Below are positions 32,502 through 42,502 of a stretch of 46,333 nucleotides of DNA, in pieces. Within the stretch, counting starts at the first letter, position 1. Each line of letters opens with the position of its first letter. Position numbers and translations under genes: made by a program. Source of the DNA: Sulfitobacter sp. (GTDB lineage: Bacteria > Pseudomonadota > Alphaproteobacteria > Rhodobacterales > Rhodobacteraceae); NCBI GenBank assembly GCA_024636445.1, contig JAGXHE010000034.1, positions 1 through 46,333 of the forward strand, written 5' to 3'. The notes under the pieces were generated by a model. That model was not told the origin of the DNA and ran no database searches. It worked only from the letters and a program-made list of their open reading frames with translations.

Positions 32502-33275
32502 TCAGTTATTTTCCTTGTTGTATCGATAAATCACGGTCAGCCCGTGCATCGTCAAATCATCATGAAAGTTGTCAAACAGGTCTTCAGTCTGCTGGAACAA
32601 TGGTGCCAGTCCGCCGGTCGAGATGACTTTCATCTCGCGCGCCCGTTCGCCCTTAATGCGCGCGCATATCTCTTTTACCAGTCCGACGTAACCCCAAAAG
32701 ACGCCCGATTGCATACAAGCCACAGTGTTGGTGCCGATGACCGATTGCGGTTTGGCAATGTCCACATGCGGCAAGGCCGCGGCGGCATGGTGCAAGGCCT
32801 CGAGGCTGAGGTTCACACCGGGCGCGATCACGCCGCCGATATAGGCGCCATCCTCGCTGACCACGTCAAAGGTGGTCGCGGTGCCGAAATCCACCACGAT
32901 CAGGTCGCCGCCGTACAGATCAAACCCCGCCACGGTGTTCACCAGCCGGTCGGGGCCCACGGCGGTGCCGGTGTCGACGCGCACATCGACGGGCAACTGG
33001 CAGTCGGGTTTGCCCACCACGATGGGGCGCGTGTGAAAGTACCGGTCGGCCAGCACACGCAGGTTGAATACCACGCGCGGCACGGTCGAGCTGATGATCA
33101 TGTCGGTGATCTCGACGTCGATCTTCTGGAACTTCATCAGCGTCGACAGCCAGACGTAATACTGGTCCGCCGTGCGCTGCCATTCCGTCGACGTGCGCCA
33201 GGTGCCGATGAATTCGGTGCCGTCCCAGATCGAGAAAACCGTGTTGGTGTTGCCGCAGTCGATGGCCAGAAGCAT
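32502..33275 (-). CDS. coaX: Type III pantothenate kinase
   Basis: This 257-residue ASKHA-fold enzyme phosphorylates pantothenate, the first step of CoA synthesis. The P-loop-like start MLLAIDCGNTNTVFSIW has the phosphate-binding DxGNT, and TAVGPDRLVNTVAGFDLYGGDLIVVDFGTATTFDVV gives the DRxxN and pantothenate motifs typical of CoaX. ATG at 33275 was preferred over a TTG one codon upstream; GAGGGG precedes it. It lies 12 bases after birA. BirA and CoaX neighbour each other in several groups and are fused in some betaproteobacteria, which suggests a lasting functional association. Confidence 0.94.
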   Translation of the reverse strand: MLLAIDCGNTNTVFSIWDGTEFIGTWRTSTEWQRTADQYYVWLSTLMKFQKIDVEITDMIISSTVPRVVFNLRVLADRYFHTRPIVVGKPDCQLPVDVRVDTGTAVGPDRLVNTVAGFDLYGGDLIVVDFGTATTFDVVSEDGAYIGGVIAPGVNLSLEALHHAAAALPHVDIAKPQSVIGTNTVACMQSGVFWGYVGLVKEICARIKGERAREMKVISTGGLAPLFQQTEDLFDNFHDDLTMHGLTVIYRYNKENN

Positions 33276-33287
33276 CAATCGCCCCCC

Positions 33288-34037
33288 TCAGAAATAGACG
33301 TCCGCCGCCGCGATCGCCACGCGGCCTTTCGGCGTCTCTAGTACAAGATTGCCCGCGGCGTCTACATCGACGAAGGTGCCGGTGGTCTCGTCGCGGGTGG
33401 TGCGGGCGGTGATGACCTCGCCCAGGCGGGCGGCGTGGCTGATCCACGCGGCCCGGATCGGCGCAAAGCCGTATGTGATGAACTGTGCCTCAAAGCGGGC
33501 GTAGGCGCTGGCCAGCAGCTCCAGAAAGTCCTCGGGCGTGATCACTGTGCCCAGCTCGCCCTTGAGCGATACCGGCCGCAGCGCTCCCGGCTCGACCTGT
33601 GCCATTGCAGGCGCAGCCGCCAGATTGACCCCGATGCCGATGGCCAGATGCCGCAGCTGCGGACCTTGCCCCGCGCTTTCCAGCAGGATACCGGCCAGCT
33701 TGCCCTCGCGCAGCAGCACGTCATTGGGCCACTTCAGCGCAAAGCCGTCCTCGCGGCCCGTCGCCGCCACCAGCGCCTCGCGCAGCGCCAGCGAGGCCAC
33801 GAAGGACCGCAAGGCCGCCTGCCCCGGTGCCTCGGTGACAGGCAGCAGCAGGGTCGCGGCAAAGTTGCCCGCAGGCATCACCCAGGGCCGCCCGCGCCGC
33901 CCCCGTGCGGCAGTCTGCTGTTGTGCCATGATCCACACAGGGCCCGAGGCTTCGGGCGCCATGCGCGCTGCTTCGGACAGCGTCGAATCCACGCTGGCCA
34001 GCACGTGCCGCCCGTATCCGTCAGGCCAGCCGCTCAT
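33288..34037 (-). CDS. birA: Biotin--[acetyl-CoA-carboxylase] ligase
   Basis: This 249-residue enzyme activates biotin as biotinyl-AMP and loads it onto the acetyl-CoA carboxylase carrier protein. The biotinyl-AMP loop is RGRRGRPW (45-52) and the LKWPNDVLL motif is near 103-111. The N-terminal DNA-binding domain of E. coli BirA is absent, so it is an enzyme only, not the biotin-operon repressor. The C-terminal domain (about 195-249) has ITARTTRDETTGTFVDVDAAG. The ATG at 34037 has no strong ribosome site. The nuoN stop is 63 bases upstream, across a conserved-looking motif at 34042-34075. Confidence 0.94.
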   Translation of the reverse strand: MSGWPDGYGRHVLASVDSTLSEAARMAPEASGPVWIMAQQQTAARGRRGRPWVMPAGNFAATLLLPVTEAPGQAALRSFVASLALREALVAATGREDGFALKWPNDVLLREGKLAGILLESAGQGPQLRHLAIGIGVNLAAAPAMAQVEPGALRPVSLKGELGTVITPEDFLELLASAYARFEAQFITYGFAPIRAAWISHAARLGEVITARTTRDETTGTFVDVDAAGNLVLETPKGRVAIAAADVYF

Positions 34038-34041
34038 GTTT

Positions 34042-34075
34042 CTTTTGGCCTTAAATATTCCCCGCCGGAGGCTCC
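34042..34075 (-). promoter_or_regulatory. Intergenic motif with GGCCAAAAG before birA
   Basis: Read on the minus strand, GGGAGCCTCCGGCGGGGAA leads into TATTTAAGGCCAAAAG, ending four bases before the birA ATG. A related string (CCCCAGGATATTTTTGGCCAAAAG on the minus strand) occurs in the element at 18217-18240. The role is unknown; it may be a decayed copy of the same intergenic element family. Confidence 0.4.
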
Positions 34076-34100
34076 CTCGGGTGCCACCGGCGTCACCGGT

Positions 34101-35543
34101 TCAGTTGACAACGAGAGACGCAGCAGCCGCAGCCGCAGCGCCCTCGACGCCGAACATGTTGACGATGCCCAGCACCATCACCACAGCCGAGGCCATCAGG
34201 AACCCCCAGAGCACGGGCGACTTGCCGCCATCGAGGCCCTGGGCGTTCTCGTCACCGAAGTACATGTAGAACACGATGCGCAGGTAGTAGAACGCGCCGA
34301 TGACCGACGCGATCACACCGGCGATGGCCAGCCACGCCAGCCCGCCGTCATAGGCGGCGCGCAGCACGTAAAGCTTGCCGAAAAAGCCCAGCATCGGCGG
34401 CACGCCCGCAAGGCTGAACAGCAGCACCAGCATCGCCAGCGCCTTGCCCGGTTCGCGTTTGGAATACATGTTCAGCGATGTGACATCGACCACCGGCTGC
34501 CCGTCGCGCTCCATCATCAGGATGAAGGCAAAGGTGCCGACGTTCATCGTCACGTATATCGCCAGATAGACCAGCATCGCCTGCACGCCCAGAACGGTGC
34601 CCGCAGCCAGACCCATCAGGGCATAGCCCATGTGCGCAATCGACGAATAGGCCATCAGGCGTTTGATGTTGTTCTGACCGATGGCCGCGATCCCGCCCAG
34701 GAACATCGACAGCACCGAAATCAGCGCCACGACCTGCTGCCAGTCGCTGACCGCATTGCCGAATGCGTCATGCAGCAGGCGGGCGAACAGCGCCATCGCA
34801 GCCACTTTGGGCGCGGTGGCGAAGAATGCGGTGATCGGTGTCGGAGCGCCTTCGTATACGTCGGGTGTCCACATGTGGAACGGCACGGCCGAGACCTTGA
34901 AGGCCAGACCCGAGATCAGGAACACCAGCCCCAGAAGCAGCCCGATGGACACGTCGCCGCTCACCGTGGTCTGGATGATCCCCGAAAACAGCGTGGTGCC
35001 GGAATAGCCGTAGACCAGCGAGGCCCCGTAGAGCAGCAGGCCCGAGCTGAGCGCGCCCAGCACGAAATATTTCAGCCCCGCCTCGGTCGATTTGATCGAA
35101 TCGCGGCGCAGCGATGCGACCACGTACAGCGCCAGCGATTGCAGCTCGAGGCCCATATACAGCGACATCAGATCGCCGGCACTGACCATCATCATCATGC
35201 CGACCACGGCCAGCGTGACCAGCACGGGGTATTCAAAGCGCAACAGGCCGCGGTTGGACATATAGCCTTCGGACATGGCCAGAACGGCTGCGGCCGACAG
35301 CAGCAGCGTCACCTTGGCAAAGCGCGCGAAACTGTCGTCGATGAACATGCCGCCGAACCCGTAGTGGGTCTCCGGTTCGGCCAATCCGACCCAGAGGGCG
35401 ACCAGCACGAACAGTGCCGAGGTTGCCCAGGTCAGCGCGGGGGCCAGCGCGTCCTTGCCGGTATAGACAGCCCCCAAAAGACCAAGGATCGCAAAGGCGG
35501 CCAGGACGATCTCGGGAAGAATAAGCGTCAGATCAGCGGACAT
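34101..35543 (-). CDS. nuoN: NADH-quinone oxidoreductase subunit N
   Basis: This 480-residue proton-pumping membrane subunit of complex I has about 14 helices and belongs to the antiporter-like (Mrp) family. Typical marks are [17 protein letters not shown], the broken-helix region with [23 protein letters not shown] and [18 protein letters not shown], which carry the conserved Lys and Glu. The ATG at 35543 has AAAGGA nine bases upstream; an open frame further upstream overlaps nuoM and was rejected. The last nuo gene, followed by birA. Confidence 0.95.
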   Translation of the reverse strand: MSADLTLILPEIVLAAFAILGLLGAVYTGKDALAPALTWATSALFVLVALWVGLAEPETHYGFGGMFIDDSFARFAKVTLLLSAAAVLAMSEGYMSNRGLLRFEYPVLVTLAVVGMMMMVSAGDLMSLYMGLELQSLALYVVASLRRDSIKSTEAGLKYFVLGALSSGLLLYGASLVYGYSGTTLFSGIIQTTVSGDVSIGLLLGLVFLISGLAFKVSAVPFHMWTPDVYEGAPTPITAFFATAPKVAAMALFARLLHDAFGNAVSDWQQVVALISVLSMFLGGIAAIGQNNIKRLMAYSSIAHMGYALMGLAAGTVLGVQAMLVYLAIYVTMNVGTFAFILMMERDGQPVVDVTSLNMYSKREPGKALAMLVLLFSLAGVPPMLGFFGKLYVLRAAYDGGLAWLAIAGVIASVIGAFYYLRIVFYMYFGDENAQGLDGGKSPVLWGFLMASAVVMVLGIVNMFGVEGAAAAAAASLVVN

Positions 35544-35559
35544 GGGTCCCGTTCCTTTA

Positions 35560-37101
35560 TCAGTTTCCGACCACTTGGAGCGCAGCGGCTGCTGCGGTCG
35601 TGGCCGTGTCGTAGTTGTTGACCAGTGCGGAAACCGATGGCCCGATGATGTCCAGCACAAGCGCCGGATAGATCCCCAAGAGCAGCGTCATCGCCACCAG
35701 CGGTGCAAAGATCAGCTTTTCGCGGCGGGTCATGTCGGTGATGGATTTCAGGCTTTCCTTGATCAGGTCGCCCAGCACCACACGGCGGTACAGCCACAGC
35801 GCATAGGCCGCCGACAGGATCACCCCTGTCGTGGCCACTGCCGCAACCCAGGTGTTGACCTGAAACACGCCCATCAGCGTCAGGAACTCGCCCACAAAAC
35901 CCGATGTGCCCGGCAGGCCGACGTTGGCCATGGTGAAGAACAAGAACACCAGCGCGTAGGCTGGCATCCGGTTGACCAGCCCGCCATAGGCGTCGATCTC
36001 GCGGGTGTGCATGCGGTCGTAGATCACACCGACGCACATGAACAACGCGCCCGAGATGAACCCGTGGCTGATCATCTGGAAAATCGCCCCGTCCAGCCCC
36101 TGCTGGTTGGCGGCAAAGATGCCCATGGTGACAAAGCCCATGTGAGCGACCGAGGAATAGGCGATCAGCTTTTTCATGTCCTGCTGCACCAGTGCCACCA
36201 GCGAGGTATAGACGATGGCGATGGCCGACATCCACAACACCAGCGGCGCCAGCACCTCGGAGCCCACGGGGAACATCGGCAGCGAAAACCGCAAGAAGCC
36301 GTAGCCGCCCATCTTGAGCAGGATCGCAGCCAGAACCACCGAGCCTGCGGTGGGGGCCTGCACGTGCGCATCGGGCAGCCATGTGTGCACCGGCCACATC
36401 GGCATTTTCACCGCAAAGCTGGCAAAGAACGCGAGGAACATCAGCGTTTGCATACCGCCGACGATCTGGATGCCCAAGATGCTGAACGTACCGGCATCGA
36501 ACTCGTGGTTCAGCAGCACCGCGATATCGGTAGAGCCCGCATCCGAGAACATCGCGACCATCGCCACCAGCATCAGCACCGACCCGAGGAAGGTGTAGAG
36601 GAAGAACTTGAACGACGCATAGATGCGGTTCGCCCCGCCCCAGATGCCGATGATCAGGAACATCGGGATCAGGCCCGCCTCGAAGAACAGGTAGAACAGC
36701 ACCAGATCCAGCGCCATGAACACGCCCAGCATCAGCGTTTCCAGCAGCAGGAAGGCGATCATGTATTCCTTGACGCGGTCGGTCACGTTCCAGCTGGCGG
36801 CGATGACCAGCGGCATCATGAAGGTGGTCAGCATCACGAACAGCACGCTGATCCCGTCCACGCCCATCTTGTATTGCAGGCCCAGCAGCCAGTCGGCCTG
36901 TTCGACGAACTGGAATCCGGGGTTGCTGGCGTCGAATTCGAACAGGATGAACAGCGACACCAGGAAGGTGGCCGTGGTTGCGAACATCGCCACCCACTTG
37001 GCATTGCGCTGCGCTGCGGCATCGCTGCCGCGCAGGAACAGGGCCAGGATCAGCGCCGCCAGGGCGGGGATAAACGTGGTAATGGAAAGAAGGTTGTCCA
37101 T
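35560..37101 (-). CDS. nuoM: NADH-quinone oxidoreductase subunit M
   Basis: This 513-residue antiporter-like subunit forms one of the proton channels in the membrane arm. Marks include [65 protein letters not shown] and [18 protein letters not shown], with the conserved Glu of the fourth-fifth helix and the Lys of the broken helix. The ATG at 37101 shares one base with the nuoL stop (TGATG), so the two are coupled. The end lies 16 bases before nuoN. Confidence 0.96.
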   Translation of the reverse strand: MDNLLSITTFIPALAALILALFLRGSDAAAQRNAKWVAMFATTATFLVSLFILFEFDASNPGFQFVEQADWLLGLQYKMGVDGISVLFVMLTTFMMPLVIAASWNVTDRVKEYMIAFLLLETLMLGVFMALDLVLFYLFFEAGLIPMFLIIGIWGGANRIYASFKFFLYTFLGSVLMLVAMVAMFSDAGSTDIAVLLNHEFDAGTFSILGIQIVGGMQTLMFLAFFASFAVKMPMWPVHTWLPDAHVQAPTAGSVVLAAILLKMGGYGFLRFSLPMFPVGSEVLAPLVLWMSAIAIVYTSLVALVQQDMKKLIAYSSVAHMGFVTMGIFAANQQGLDGAIFQMISHGFISGALFMCVGVIYDRMHTREIDAYGGLVNRMPAYALVFLFFTMANVGLPGTSGFVGEFLTLMGVFQVNTWVAAVATTGVILSAAYALWLYRRVVLGDLIKESLKSITDMTRREKLIFAPLVAMTLLLGIYPALVLDIIGPSVSALVNNYDTATTAAAAALQVVGN

Positions 37102-39191
37102 CAGTTCGCCCCTCCGAGGGTCATCCAGGTGATCAGAACGGCGATCCCGATCACCATCGCGAAGGCATAGGTAAAGATGTAACCGGACTGCGCACGGCCG
37201 GCCAGACGGGTCAGGAAGGGCACGATGCCCATCGCCACACCGTTCAGCGTGCCGTCGATGATCTTGCCATCACCCTTTTTCCACAGCTGACGGCCGATCC
37301 ATTTGGCGGGCTGCACGAAGACGACGTTATAGAGCTCGTCGAAATACCATTTGTTCTTGAGGAACAGGTAGATCGGGCGCTGGCTTTCGGCCAGACGACC
37401 GGGCAGCGTCGGGTTCCAGATGTAGAACCACAGCGCCCCCAGCAGGCCAATCAGCATCGCGACAAAGGGCGAGACCTTGACCCAGACCGGCGCATCATGC
37501 GCGTCGTCCAGCACGTGGTTGTCCGGTGCCATGTACAGCGCACCCTCGCCGGGCTGGCCTGCGAATGCATAGTGGTGTTCGCCTTCGGCACCTTGATCTT
37601 CGGTGACCAACGCGGCGTTGCCCTCTTCGGCGCCCTCGGCGTGGTCTTCTGCCCCGGCTTCGGCCACGGGGATGCCGTAGAACTTGCCGACCTGATCGGT
37701 GTGGCCAAAGAAGCTGTTGTACCACAGCATACCGGCAAAGATTGACCCCAGCGCCAGAACGCCCAGCGGGATCAGCATGACCATCGGGCTTTCGTGCGCG
37801 TGGTCATGGGTGTGCTTGTTTCCGCGCGCTTCGCCGAAGAACGTCATGAACATCAGACGCCAGCTGTAGAAACTGGTCATCGCGGCGGCAGCCACCAGCA
37901 TCCAGAACCCATATGCCGACCCGCCCGCAAAGGCGCTTTCGATGATCGCGTCCTTGGACAGGAAGCCTGAGAACCCGATGTAGGTCAGCGGAATGCCGAC
38001 GCCGGTGATGGCCAGCGTGCCGATCAGCATTGCCGCAAAGGTATAGGGGATCTTTTTGCGCAGACCGCCGTAGTTGGTCATGTCCTGCTCGTGGTGCATC
38101 GCGTGAATGACCGAGCCCGCGCCCAGAAACAGCATCGCCTTGAAGAAGGCGTGGGTGAACAGGTGGAACATCGCCGCCGAATACATGCCGACGCCTGCGG
38201 CCACGAACATGTAGCCCAGCTGCGAACAGGTCGAATAGGCGATCACCCGTTTGATGTCGGTCTGTACCAGACCCACGGTGGCCGCGAAAAAGGCGGTCGT
38301 GGCCCCGATGAAGGTGATGAACATGGTCGCCTCGGGGGCGAATTCCATGATCGGAGACATCCGGCAGATCAGGAACACGCCCGCCGTCACCATCGTCGCC
38401 GCGTGGATCAGAGCCGACACGGGCGTCGGGCCTTCCATCGCGTCGGGCAGCCATGTGTGCAGGAACAGTTGCGCCGACTTGCCCATCGCGCCGATGAACA
38501 GCAAGATTGCGATCACGTTGGCCGCGTTCCATTCGCCCCACAGAAACGACAGCTGCGTTTCGGCCAGACCGGGTGCCGCGGCAAAGATGTCGTCAAAGCG
38601 AATGCTGTCGGTCAGCAGGAACAGCGCGAAGATACCCAGCGCAAAGCCGAAGTCGCCCACGCGGTTGACCACAAAGGCCTTGATCGCGGCGGCGTTGGCC
38701 GAGGGTTTGCGGTAGTAGAACCCGATCAGCAGGTAGGACGCGACGCCCACGCCCTCCCAGCCAAAGAACATCTGGACCAGATTGTCCGAGGTCACCAGCA
38801 TCAGCATCGCGAAGGTGAAGAACGACAGGTAGGCGAAAAAGCGTGGTTTATAGCTTTCGTCGTCCTTCCACTGCGGGTCCTTGTCCATGTAGCCGAAGGA
38901 ATAGAGGTGAACGAGGCTGGAGACGGTGGTGATCACGATCAGCATGATCGCGGTCAGACGGTCCATGCGGATCGACCAGTCGGTGCTGAGCGAGCCGCTT
39001 TCGATAAAGCGCAGGATCTGGATCTGCTCGGTCGTGCCGTCGAACGTCAGGAACGCGACCCACGACAACAGCGCCGACAGGAACAACAGCCCCGTGGCAA
39101 TGGACATCGCCGCCGTCTCGCCAAAGGCGCGCCAGCCAAAGCCGCACAGGATTGCGCCGACCAGAGGGGCAAACAGGATAGTCAGTTCCAT
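37101..39191 (-). CDS. nuoL: NADH-quinone oxidoreductase subunit L
   Basis: This 696-residue subunit lies at the distal end of the membrane arm and carries the long lateral helix. Core marks are [53 protein letters not shown] and [21 protein letters not shown] His-rich segment, HTHDHAHES, lies near residue 470. An acidic loop follows at about 500-560 before the last helices and is probably on the periplasmic side. The C-terminal [15 protein letters not shown] stretch belongs to the lateral-helix region. The start is four bases after nuoK. Confidence 0.96.
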   Translation of the reverse strand: MELTILFAPLVGAILCGFGWRAFGETAAMSIATGLLFLSALLSWVAFLTFDGTTEQIQILRFIESGSLSTDWSIRMDRLTAIMLIVITTVSSLVHLYSFGYMDKDPQWKDDESYKPRFFAYLSFFTFAMLMLVTSDNLVQMFFGWEGVGVASYLLIGFYYRKPSANAAAIKAFVVNRVGDFGFALGIFALFLLTDSIRFDDIFAAAPGLAETQLSFLWGEWNAANVIAILLFIGAMGKSAQLFLHTWLPDAMEGPTPVSALIHAATMVTAGVFLICRMSPIMEFAPEATMFITFIGATTAFFAATVGLVQTDIKRVIAYSTCSQLGYMFVAAGVGMYSAAMFHLFTHAFFKAMLFLGAGSVIHAMHHEQDMTNYGGLRKKIPYTFAAMLIGTLAITGVGIPLTYIGFSGFLSKDAIIESAFAGGSAYGFWMLVAAAAMTSFYSWRLMFMTFFGEARGNKHTHDHAHESPMVMLIPLGVLALGSIFAGMLWYNSFFGHTDQVGKFYGIPVAEAGAEDHAEGAEEGNAALVTEDQGAEGEHHYAFAGQPGEGALYMAPDNHVLDDAHDAPVWVKVSPFVAMLIGLLGALWFYIWNPTLPGRLAESQRPIYLFLKNKWYFDELYNVVFVQPAKWIGRQLWKKGDGKIIDGTLNGVAMGIVPFLTRLAGRAQSGYIFTYAFAMVIGIAVLITWMTLGGAN

Positions 39192-39195
39192 GAAT

Positions 39196-39501
39196 TCAGC
39201 CCTTCATCACGTTGACGTCTTCAACCGCGATGGTGCCACGGTTGCGGAAGAAACAGACCAGGATGGCAAGGCCGATGGCGGCCTCGGCTGCGGCGACCGT
39301 CAGTACGAACAGGGTGAACACCTGCCCGACGAGATCGCCCAAAAAGCTGGAGAAGGCCACAAAGTTGATGTTCACTGCCAGCAGCATCAATTCGATGCTC
39401 ATCAGCAGGATGATGACGTTCTTGCGGTTCAGGAAAAGTCCGAAGATGCCGATGACAAACAGCGTCGCCGCCACTGTCAGGTAATGTTCAAGTCCGATCA
39501 T
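39196..39501 (-). CDS. nuoK: NADH-quinone oxidoreductase subunit K
   Basis: This 101-residue three-helix membrane subunit (Mrp C-like) has the conserved glutamates in [14 protein letters not shown] and [12 protein letters not shown] that help relay protons in the E-channel. The ATG at 39501 overlaps the stop of a 27-codon reading frame that fills the gap after nuoJ, and GAGGGA lies six bases upstream. It is followed by nuoL after four bases. Confidence 0.95.
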   Translation of the reverse strand: MIGLEHYLTVAATLFVIGIFGLFLNRKNVIILLMSIELMLLAVNINFVAFSSFLGDLVGQVFTLFVLTVAAAEAAIGLAILVCFFRNRGTIAVEDVNVMKG

Positions 39502-39581
39502 GCTCGTCCCTCGGCTTTTGGTATTTTGGTATTGAGGACAGCCGTGAAGCTGCCCTTTGTCATGCGGTGCGTGCGGTCCAT
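39498..39581 (-). CDS. Possible 27-residue coupling peptide between nuoJ and nuoK
   Basis: The ATG shares one base with the nuoJ stop (TGATG, 39581) and the TGA at 39498-39500 overlaps the nuoK ATG, so ribosomes could pass from nuoJ to nuoK without leaving the message. The 27-residue product is basic (Arg, Lys, His) and has no membrane helix or known domain. It contains the nuoK ribosome site. It may be a translated spacer or a small subunit; it may also be chance. Confidence 0.35.
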   Translation of the reverse strand: MDRTHRMTKGSFTAVLNTKIPKAEGRA

Positions 39582-40183
39582 CAAAGGCCCTGCCCCGATT
39601 TCACGTCGCGCAGTTCCATCGCCTTGGCCGGGTCGCGCATCATCTGTGCGACGGGGTCCTGACGCTTGACGTCCTTGCGGTGGCGCAGCGTCAGCACGAT
39701 GGCCCCGATCATCGCGACCAGCAGGATCAGACCGGAAAGCTGGAACAGCAGGAAATACTGGTCATAGAGGATCAGCCCCAGCGCTTCGGTGTTGTGCCGG
39801 TCCACAGGGATCGTCTGCAGGCGCAGACCTTCGGCGGCGGCGTTGCTTTCCCATGCGCCAAAGGCCAGCACGAACTGCATCAGGATGACCAGACCGATCA
39901 GCAGGGCCAGCGGCATATAGCGCGCCATCTCGGCCTTGAGCTCGGCAAAATCGACGTCCAGCATCATCACCACGAAGAGGAACAGAACCGCGACGGCGCC
40001 GACATAGACGATGATCAGCAGCATCGCGACAAATTCCGCGCCCAGCAGCACGAACAGACCCGCAGCGGACAGGAAAGACAGGATCAGCCAAAGCACCGAG
40101 TGCACGGGGTTGCGGCTGATGACCGTGAACAGCCCACCGGCGATCACCGAGATCGCAAACAGGTAAAAGGCGAAAACGCTCAT
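39581..40183 (-). CDS. nuoJ: NADH-quinone oxidoreductase subunit J
   Basis: This 200-residue five-helix subunit forms part of the E-channel next to NuoH and NuoK. The third helix has the [31 protein letters not shown] stretch, with the pi-bulge region around [10 protein letters not shown] that switches on quinone binding. The C-terminal 40 residues are soluble and charged. The ATG at 40183 overlaps the stop of the upstream CMD-family gene (ATGA), and its stop touches a short reading frame that leads to nuoK. Confidence 0.95.
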   Translation of the reverse strand: MSVFAFYLFAISVIAGGLFTVISRNPVHSVLWLILSFLSAAGLFVLLGAEFVAMLLIIVYVGAVAVLFLFVVMMLDVDFAELKAEMARYMPLALLIGLVILMQFVLAFGAWESNAAAEGLRLQTIPVDRHNTEALGLILYDQYFLLFQLSGLILLVAMIGAIVLTLRHRKDVKRQDPVAQMMRDPAKAMELRDVKSGQGL

Positions 40184-40578
40184 GTCTCTTTTTCCTCTTT
40201 CATCACGGCCTGCGCCAGATCCATCGCCTTGGTCGTCGCGGGGATGCCTGCGAACATCGACATCATCGCGATCGTTTCGCTGATGTGCTGGGCCGTGGCG
40301 CCTGCCTCGACCGCGTGGCGCACCGTCTGGCGCACGGCGGTTTCGTTCTGCGCGCCTTGCATCACCAACCCTGCCAGCGTCAGCAAAAGACGTGTGCGCG
40401 CGTCCAGCCCGCCTTCGTTGAAGGCGTTGCCGAACATCGCTTCCATCATGTCCTTGGACATCATCGGAAACATGCCCTCGAACTTGCGGACATCAAACGC
40501 TTCCATGGCCGGAAAGGCTTTGGCCATTTCCTGCATCTGGGCCATCATAGCGGCAAAGGGGTTGGTCGGATCGGTCAT
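40180..40578 (-). CDS. Carboxymuconolactone decarboxylase-like (CMD) protein
   Basis: This 132-residue helical protein has the AhpD/CMD-type fold: [59 protein letters not shown] (about 54-111). No cysteine is present, so the CxxC redox centre of AhpD is missing. The N-terminus is Met-rich ([18 protein letters not shown]). It overlaps nuoI upstream and nuoJ downstream by four bases each, so it is made with complex I subunits. A role in assembly or quinone handling is possible but not shown. Nothing in E. coli nuo corresponds. Confidence 0.82.
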   Translation of the reverse strand: MTDPTNPFAAMMAQMQEMAKAFPAMEAFDVRKFEGMFPMMSKDMMEAMFGNAFNEGGLDARTRLLLTLAGLVMQGAQNETAVRQTVRHAVEAGATAQHISETIAMMSMFAGIPATTKAMDLAQAVMKEEKET

Positions 40579-41069
40579 CTGTAGGGTGCATCCAGTTCGA
40601 GGTTGCGGGCTATCTCTGCTTCCCAGCGGTCGCCGTTTTCCAGCAGTTTGGTCTTGTCGTAGAACAGCTCTTCGCGGGTCTCGGTCGAGAATTCAAAGTT
40701 CGGACCCTCGACAATCGCGTCCACCGGGCATGCCTCCTGACAGAAACCGCAGTAGATGCATTTTGTCATGTCGATGTCGTAGCGCGTGGTGCGGCGGCTG
40801 CCATCTTCGCGCGGTTCGGCGTCGATGGTGATCGCCTGCGCGGGGCAGATCGCCTCGCAGAGTTTGCACGCGATGCAGCGCTCTTCACCGTTGGGATAGC
40901 GGCGCAGCGCGTGTTCACCGCGAAAACGAGGGCTAAGCGGGCCCTTTTCATGCGGATAGTTCAGCGTCACCTTGGGCCGGAAGAAATACTTCAGCCCCAG
41001 TTTCATGCCGCCCCAGAAATCCTGAAGCAGGAAATACTTGGCGTGCCGTGCGTAATCGATCTGTGTCAT
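40575..41069 (-). CDS. nuoI: NADH-quinone oxidoreductase subunit I
   Basis: This 164-residue subunit carries two [4Fe-4S] clusters that pass electrons towards quinone. The ligands are C65, C68, C71 with C114 and C104, C107, C110 with C75, in the motifs [12 protein letters not shown] and [12 protein letters not shown]. An N-terminal amphipathic region (about 1-35) anchors it to the membrane arm. The frame is open to 41114, but the ATG at 41069 lies right after the nuoH stop and starts the family sequence [18 protein letters not shown]. Its stop overlaps the CMD gene. Confidence 0.96.
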   Translation of the reverse strand: MTQIDYARHAKYFLLQDFWGGMKLGLKYFFRPKVTLNYPHEKGPLSPRFRGEHALRRYPNGEERCIACKLCEAICPAQAITIDAEPREDGSRRTTRYDIDMTKCIYCGFCQEACPVDAIVEGPNFEFSTETREELFYDKTKLLENGDRWEAEIARNLELDAPYR

Positions 41070-41071
41070 GC

Positions 41072-42112
41072 TTAGCTCCCCACGGTCCAGCGGGCATAGA
41101 TGCCCCAGAACCATTCGAATTTTGCAGCAAAGGCCACGAAGACCACCCAGATCAGGCTGAACGGCAGGAACACTTTCCAGCCCAGACGCATCAGCTGGTC
41201 ATAGCGGTAGCGTGGCGTGATCGCCTTGATCATCGAGATGATGAAGAAGACAAAGCCCATTTTCAGGATCATCCAGAAGATGCCATCGGGCAGGAATGGC
41301 ACAGGCGACAGCCAGCCGCCGAAGAACATCAGCGAGATCAGCGCACACATCAGAACCACGGCCACCAGTTCACCGATCATGAACAGCAGGAACGGGGTCG
41401 ATGAATATTCGACCTGATAGCCCGCGACCAGTTCCGATTCAGCCTCGGGCAGATCGAAGGGCGGGCGGTTGGTTTCGGCAAGTGCCGAGATCAGGAACAG
41501 GAACAACATCGGGAAGTGCGGCAACCAGAACCAGTTGAGCAGACCCCAGTCGCCTTTCTGCGCGAGGACGATGTTGCCAAAGTTCATCGAGCCGGCCGAG
41601 ATGATCACACCGATGATGATCAGACCGATGCTGACCTCGTAGGAGATCATCTGCGCCGCAGAGCGCAGCGAGCCCAGGAACGGGTATTTCGAGTTCGACG
41701 CCCAGCCGCCCATGATCACGCCGTAGACCTCGAGCGAGGAGACCGCGAAGACATAGAGGATGGCGACGTTGATGTCGGACAGAACCCAGCCGTCGTTGAA
41801 CGGGATCACCGCCCAGGCGATCAGCGCCATGACCAGACTGACCATCGGCGCCATGAAAAACACGCTCTTGTCGGCACCGGCGGGCACCACGACTTCCTTG
41901 ACGATATACTTGCCAAAGTCCGCGAAGCTTTGCAGCAGGCCAAAGACGCCCACCACGTTGGGGCCACGGCGCATCTGCACGGCGGCCCAGATCTTGCGGT
42001 CGGCATACATCAGGAAGGCCAGAGCCACCAAAAGCGGGATCACCAGCAGAAAGATCTTTCCGACGATCAACAGGCCCATGCCCACGGGATTTACAATGAA
42101 AAATTCAGCCAT
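41072..42112 (-). CDS. nuoH: NADH-quinone oxidoreductase subunit H
   Basis: This 346-residue eight-helix subunit forms the quinone-binding channel at the joint with the soluble arm. Family marks are [28 protein letters not shown], the [35 protein letters not shown] stretch with the loop glutamates, and [28 protein letters not shown]. The ATG at 42112 lies six bases after the stop of a small lipoprotein gene. NuoI starts two bases after the nuoH stop, so the genes are closely packed. Confidence 0.96.
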   Translation of the reverse strand: MAEFFIVNPVGMGLLIVGKIFLLVIPLLVALAFLMYADRKIWAAVQMRRGPNVVGVFGLLQSFADFGKYIVKEVVVPAGADKSVFFMAPMVSLVMALIAWAVIPFNDGWVLSDINVAILYVFAVSSLEVYGVIMGGWASNSKYPFLGSLRSAAQMISYEVSIGLIIIGVIISAGSMNFGNIVLAQKGDWGLLNWFWLPHFPMLFLFLISALAETNRPPFDLPEAESELVAGYQVEYSSTPFLLFMIGELVAVVLMCALISLMFFGGWLSPVPFLPDGIFWMILKMGFVFFIISMIKAITPRYRYDQLMRLGWKVFLPFSLIWVVFVAFAAKFEWFWGIYARWTVGS

Positions 42113-42118
42113 AGGTCC

Positions 42119-42502
42119 TCACACCGTCGGTATCCCTTTTTCCGCACAGCTGGCAACCTCGACTTCGGCGTCGATGGTGCGCAATCCGCGCGGCAAGGAT
42201 GGCGAGATGGTGTAAACAGCATCTGCCTGCCACACGCCACCCTCTTCGTTTACTTTTGTCCGCACATGGCGCGCAAATCCGTATCCGCGGATCAACGTAT
42301 AGCCTGCTGCGGCGCATTGCGCATAATCAGACACGTCCTGCCCGGTCAGCGCATTGGTCATTTCCACGTCGAACTGCACCAGATCGTTGTCGAGCAGCGA
42401 CGTCTGAATGCCCCGGTAGTCGGGAATCAGCCGTTCTGCCGTGATCTCCGGCTCGGAACAGGCGGCCAGTGGCGCCAAGGCTATGAGGCCCATGCGGGTC
42501 AT
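42119..42502 (-). CDS. Small lipoprotein inside the nuo operon (between nuoG and nuoH)
   Basis: This 127-residue protein starts [15 protein letters not shown], with a short lipobox L-A-A-C15, and then has a soluble domain of about 110 residues with four more cysteines in [16 protein letters not shown] and VASCAEKG regions (two seen, C82 and C120 approximately). The domain is not one I recognise. ATG at 42502 overlaps the nuoG stop; an ATG three codons later is possible. Its position between nuoG and nuoH implies co-translation with complex I. The lipid anchor would place it on the periplasmic side of the inner membrane or in the outer membrane. Confidence 0.72.
   Translation of the reverse strand: MTRMGLIALAPLAACSEPEITAERLIPDYRGIQTSLLDNDLVQFDVEMTNALTGQDVSDYAQCAAAGYTLIRGYGFARHVRTKVNEEGGVWQADAVYTISPSLPRGLRTIDAEVEVASCAEKGIPTV

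Noticed and set aside
30693-35621. Two long open frames (882 and 728 codons) on the plus strand
   Set aside because: They are antisense to rnj, coaX, birA and nuoN, which have clear motifs. The products are low-complexity and Arg/His/Gln-rich.
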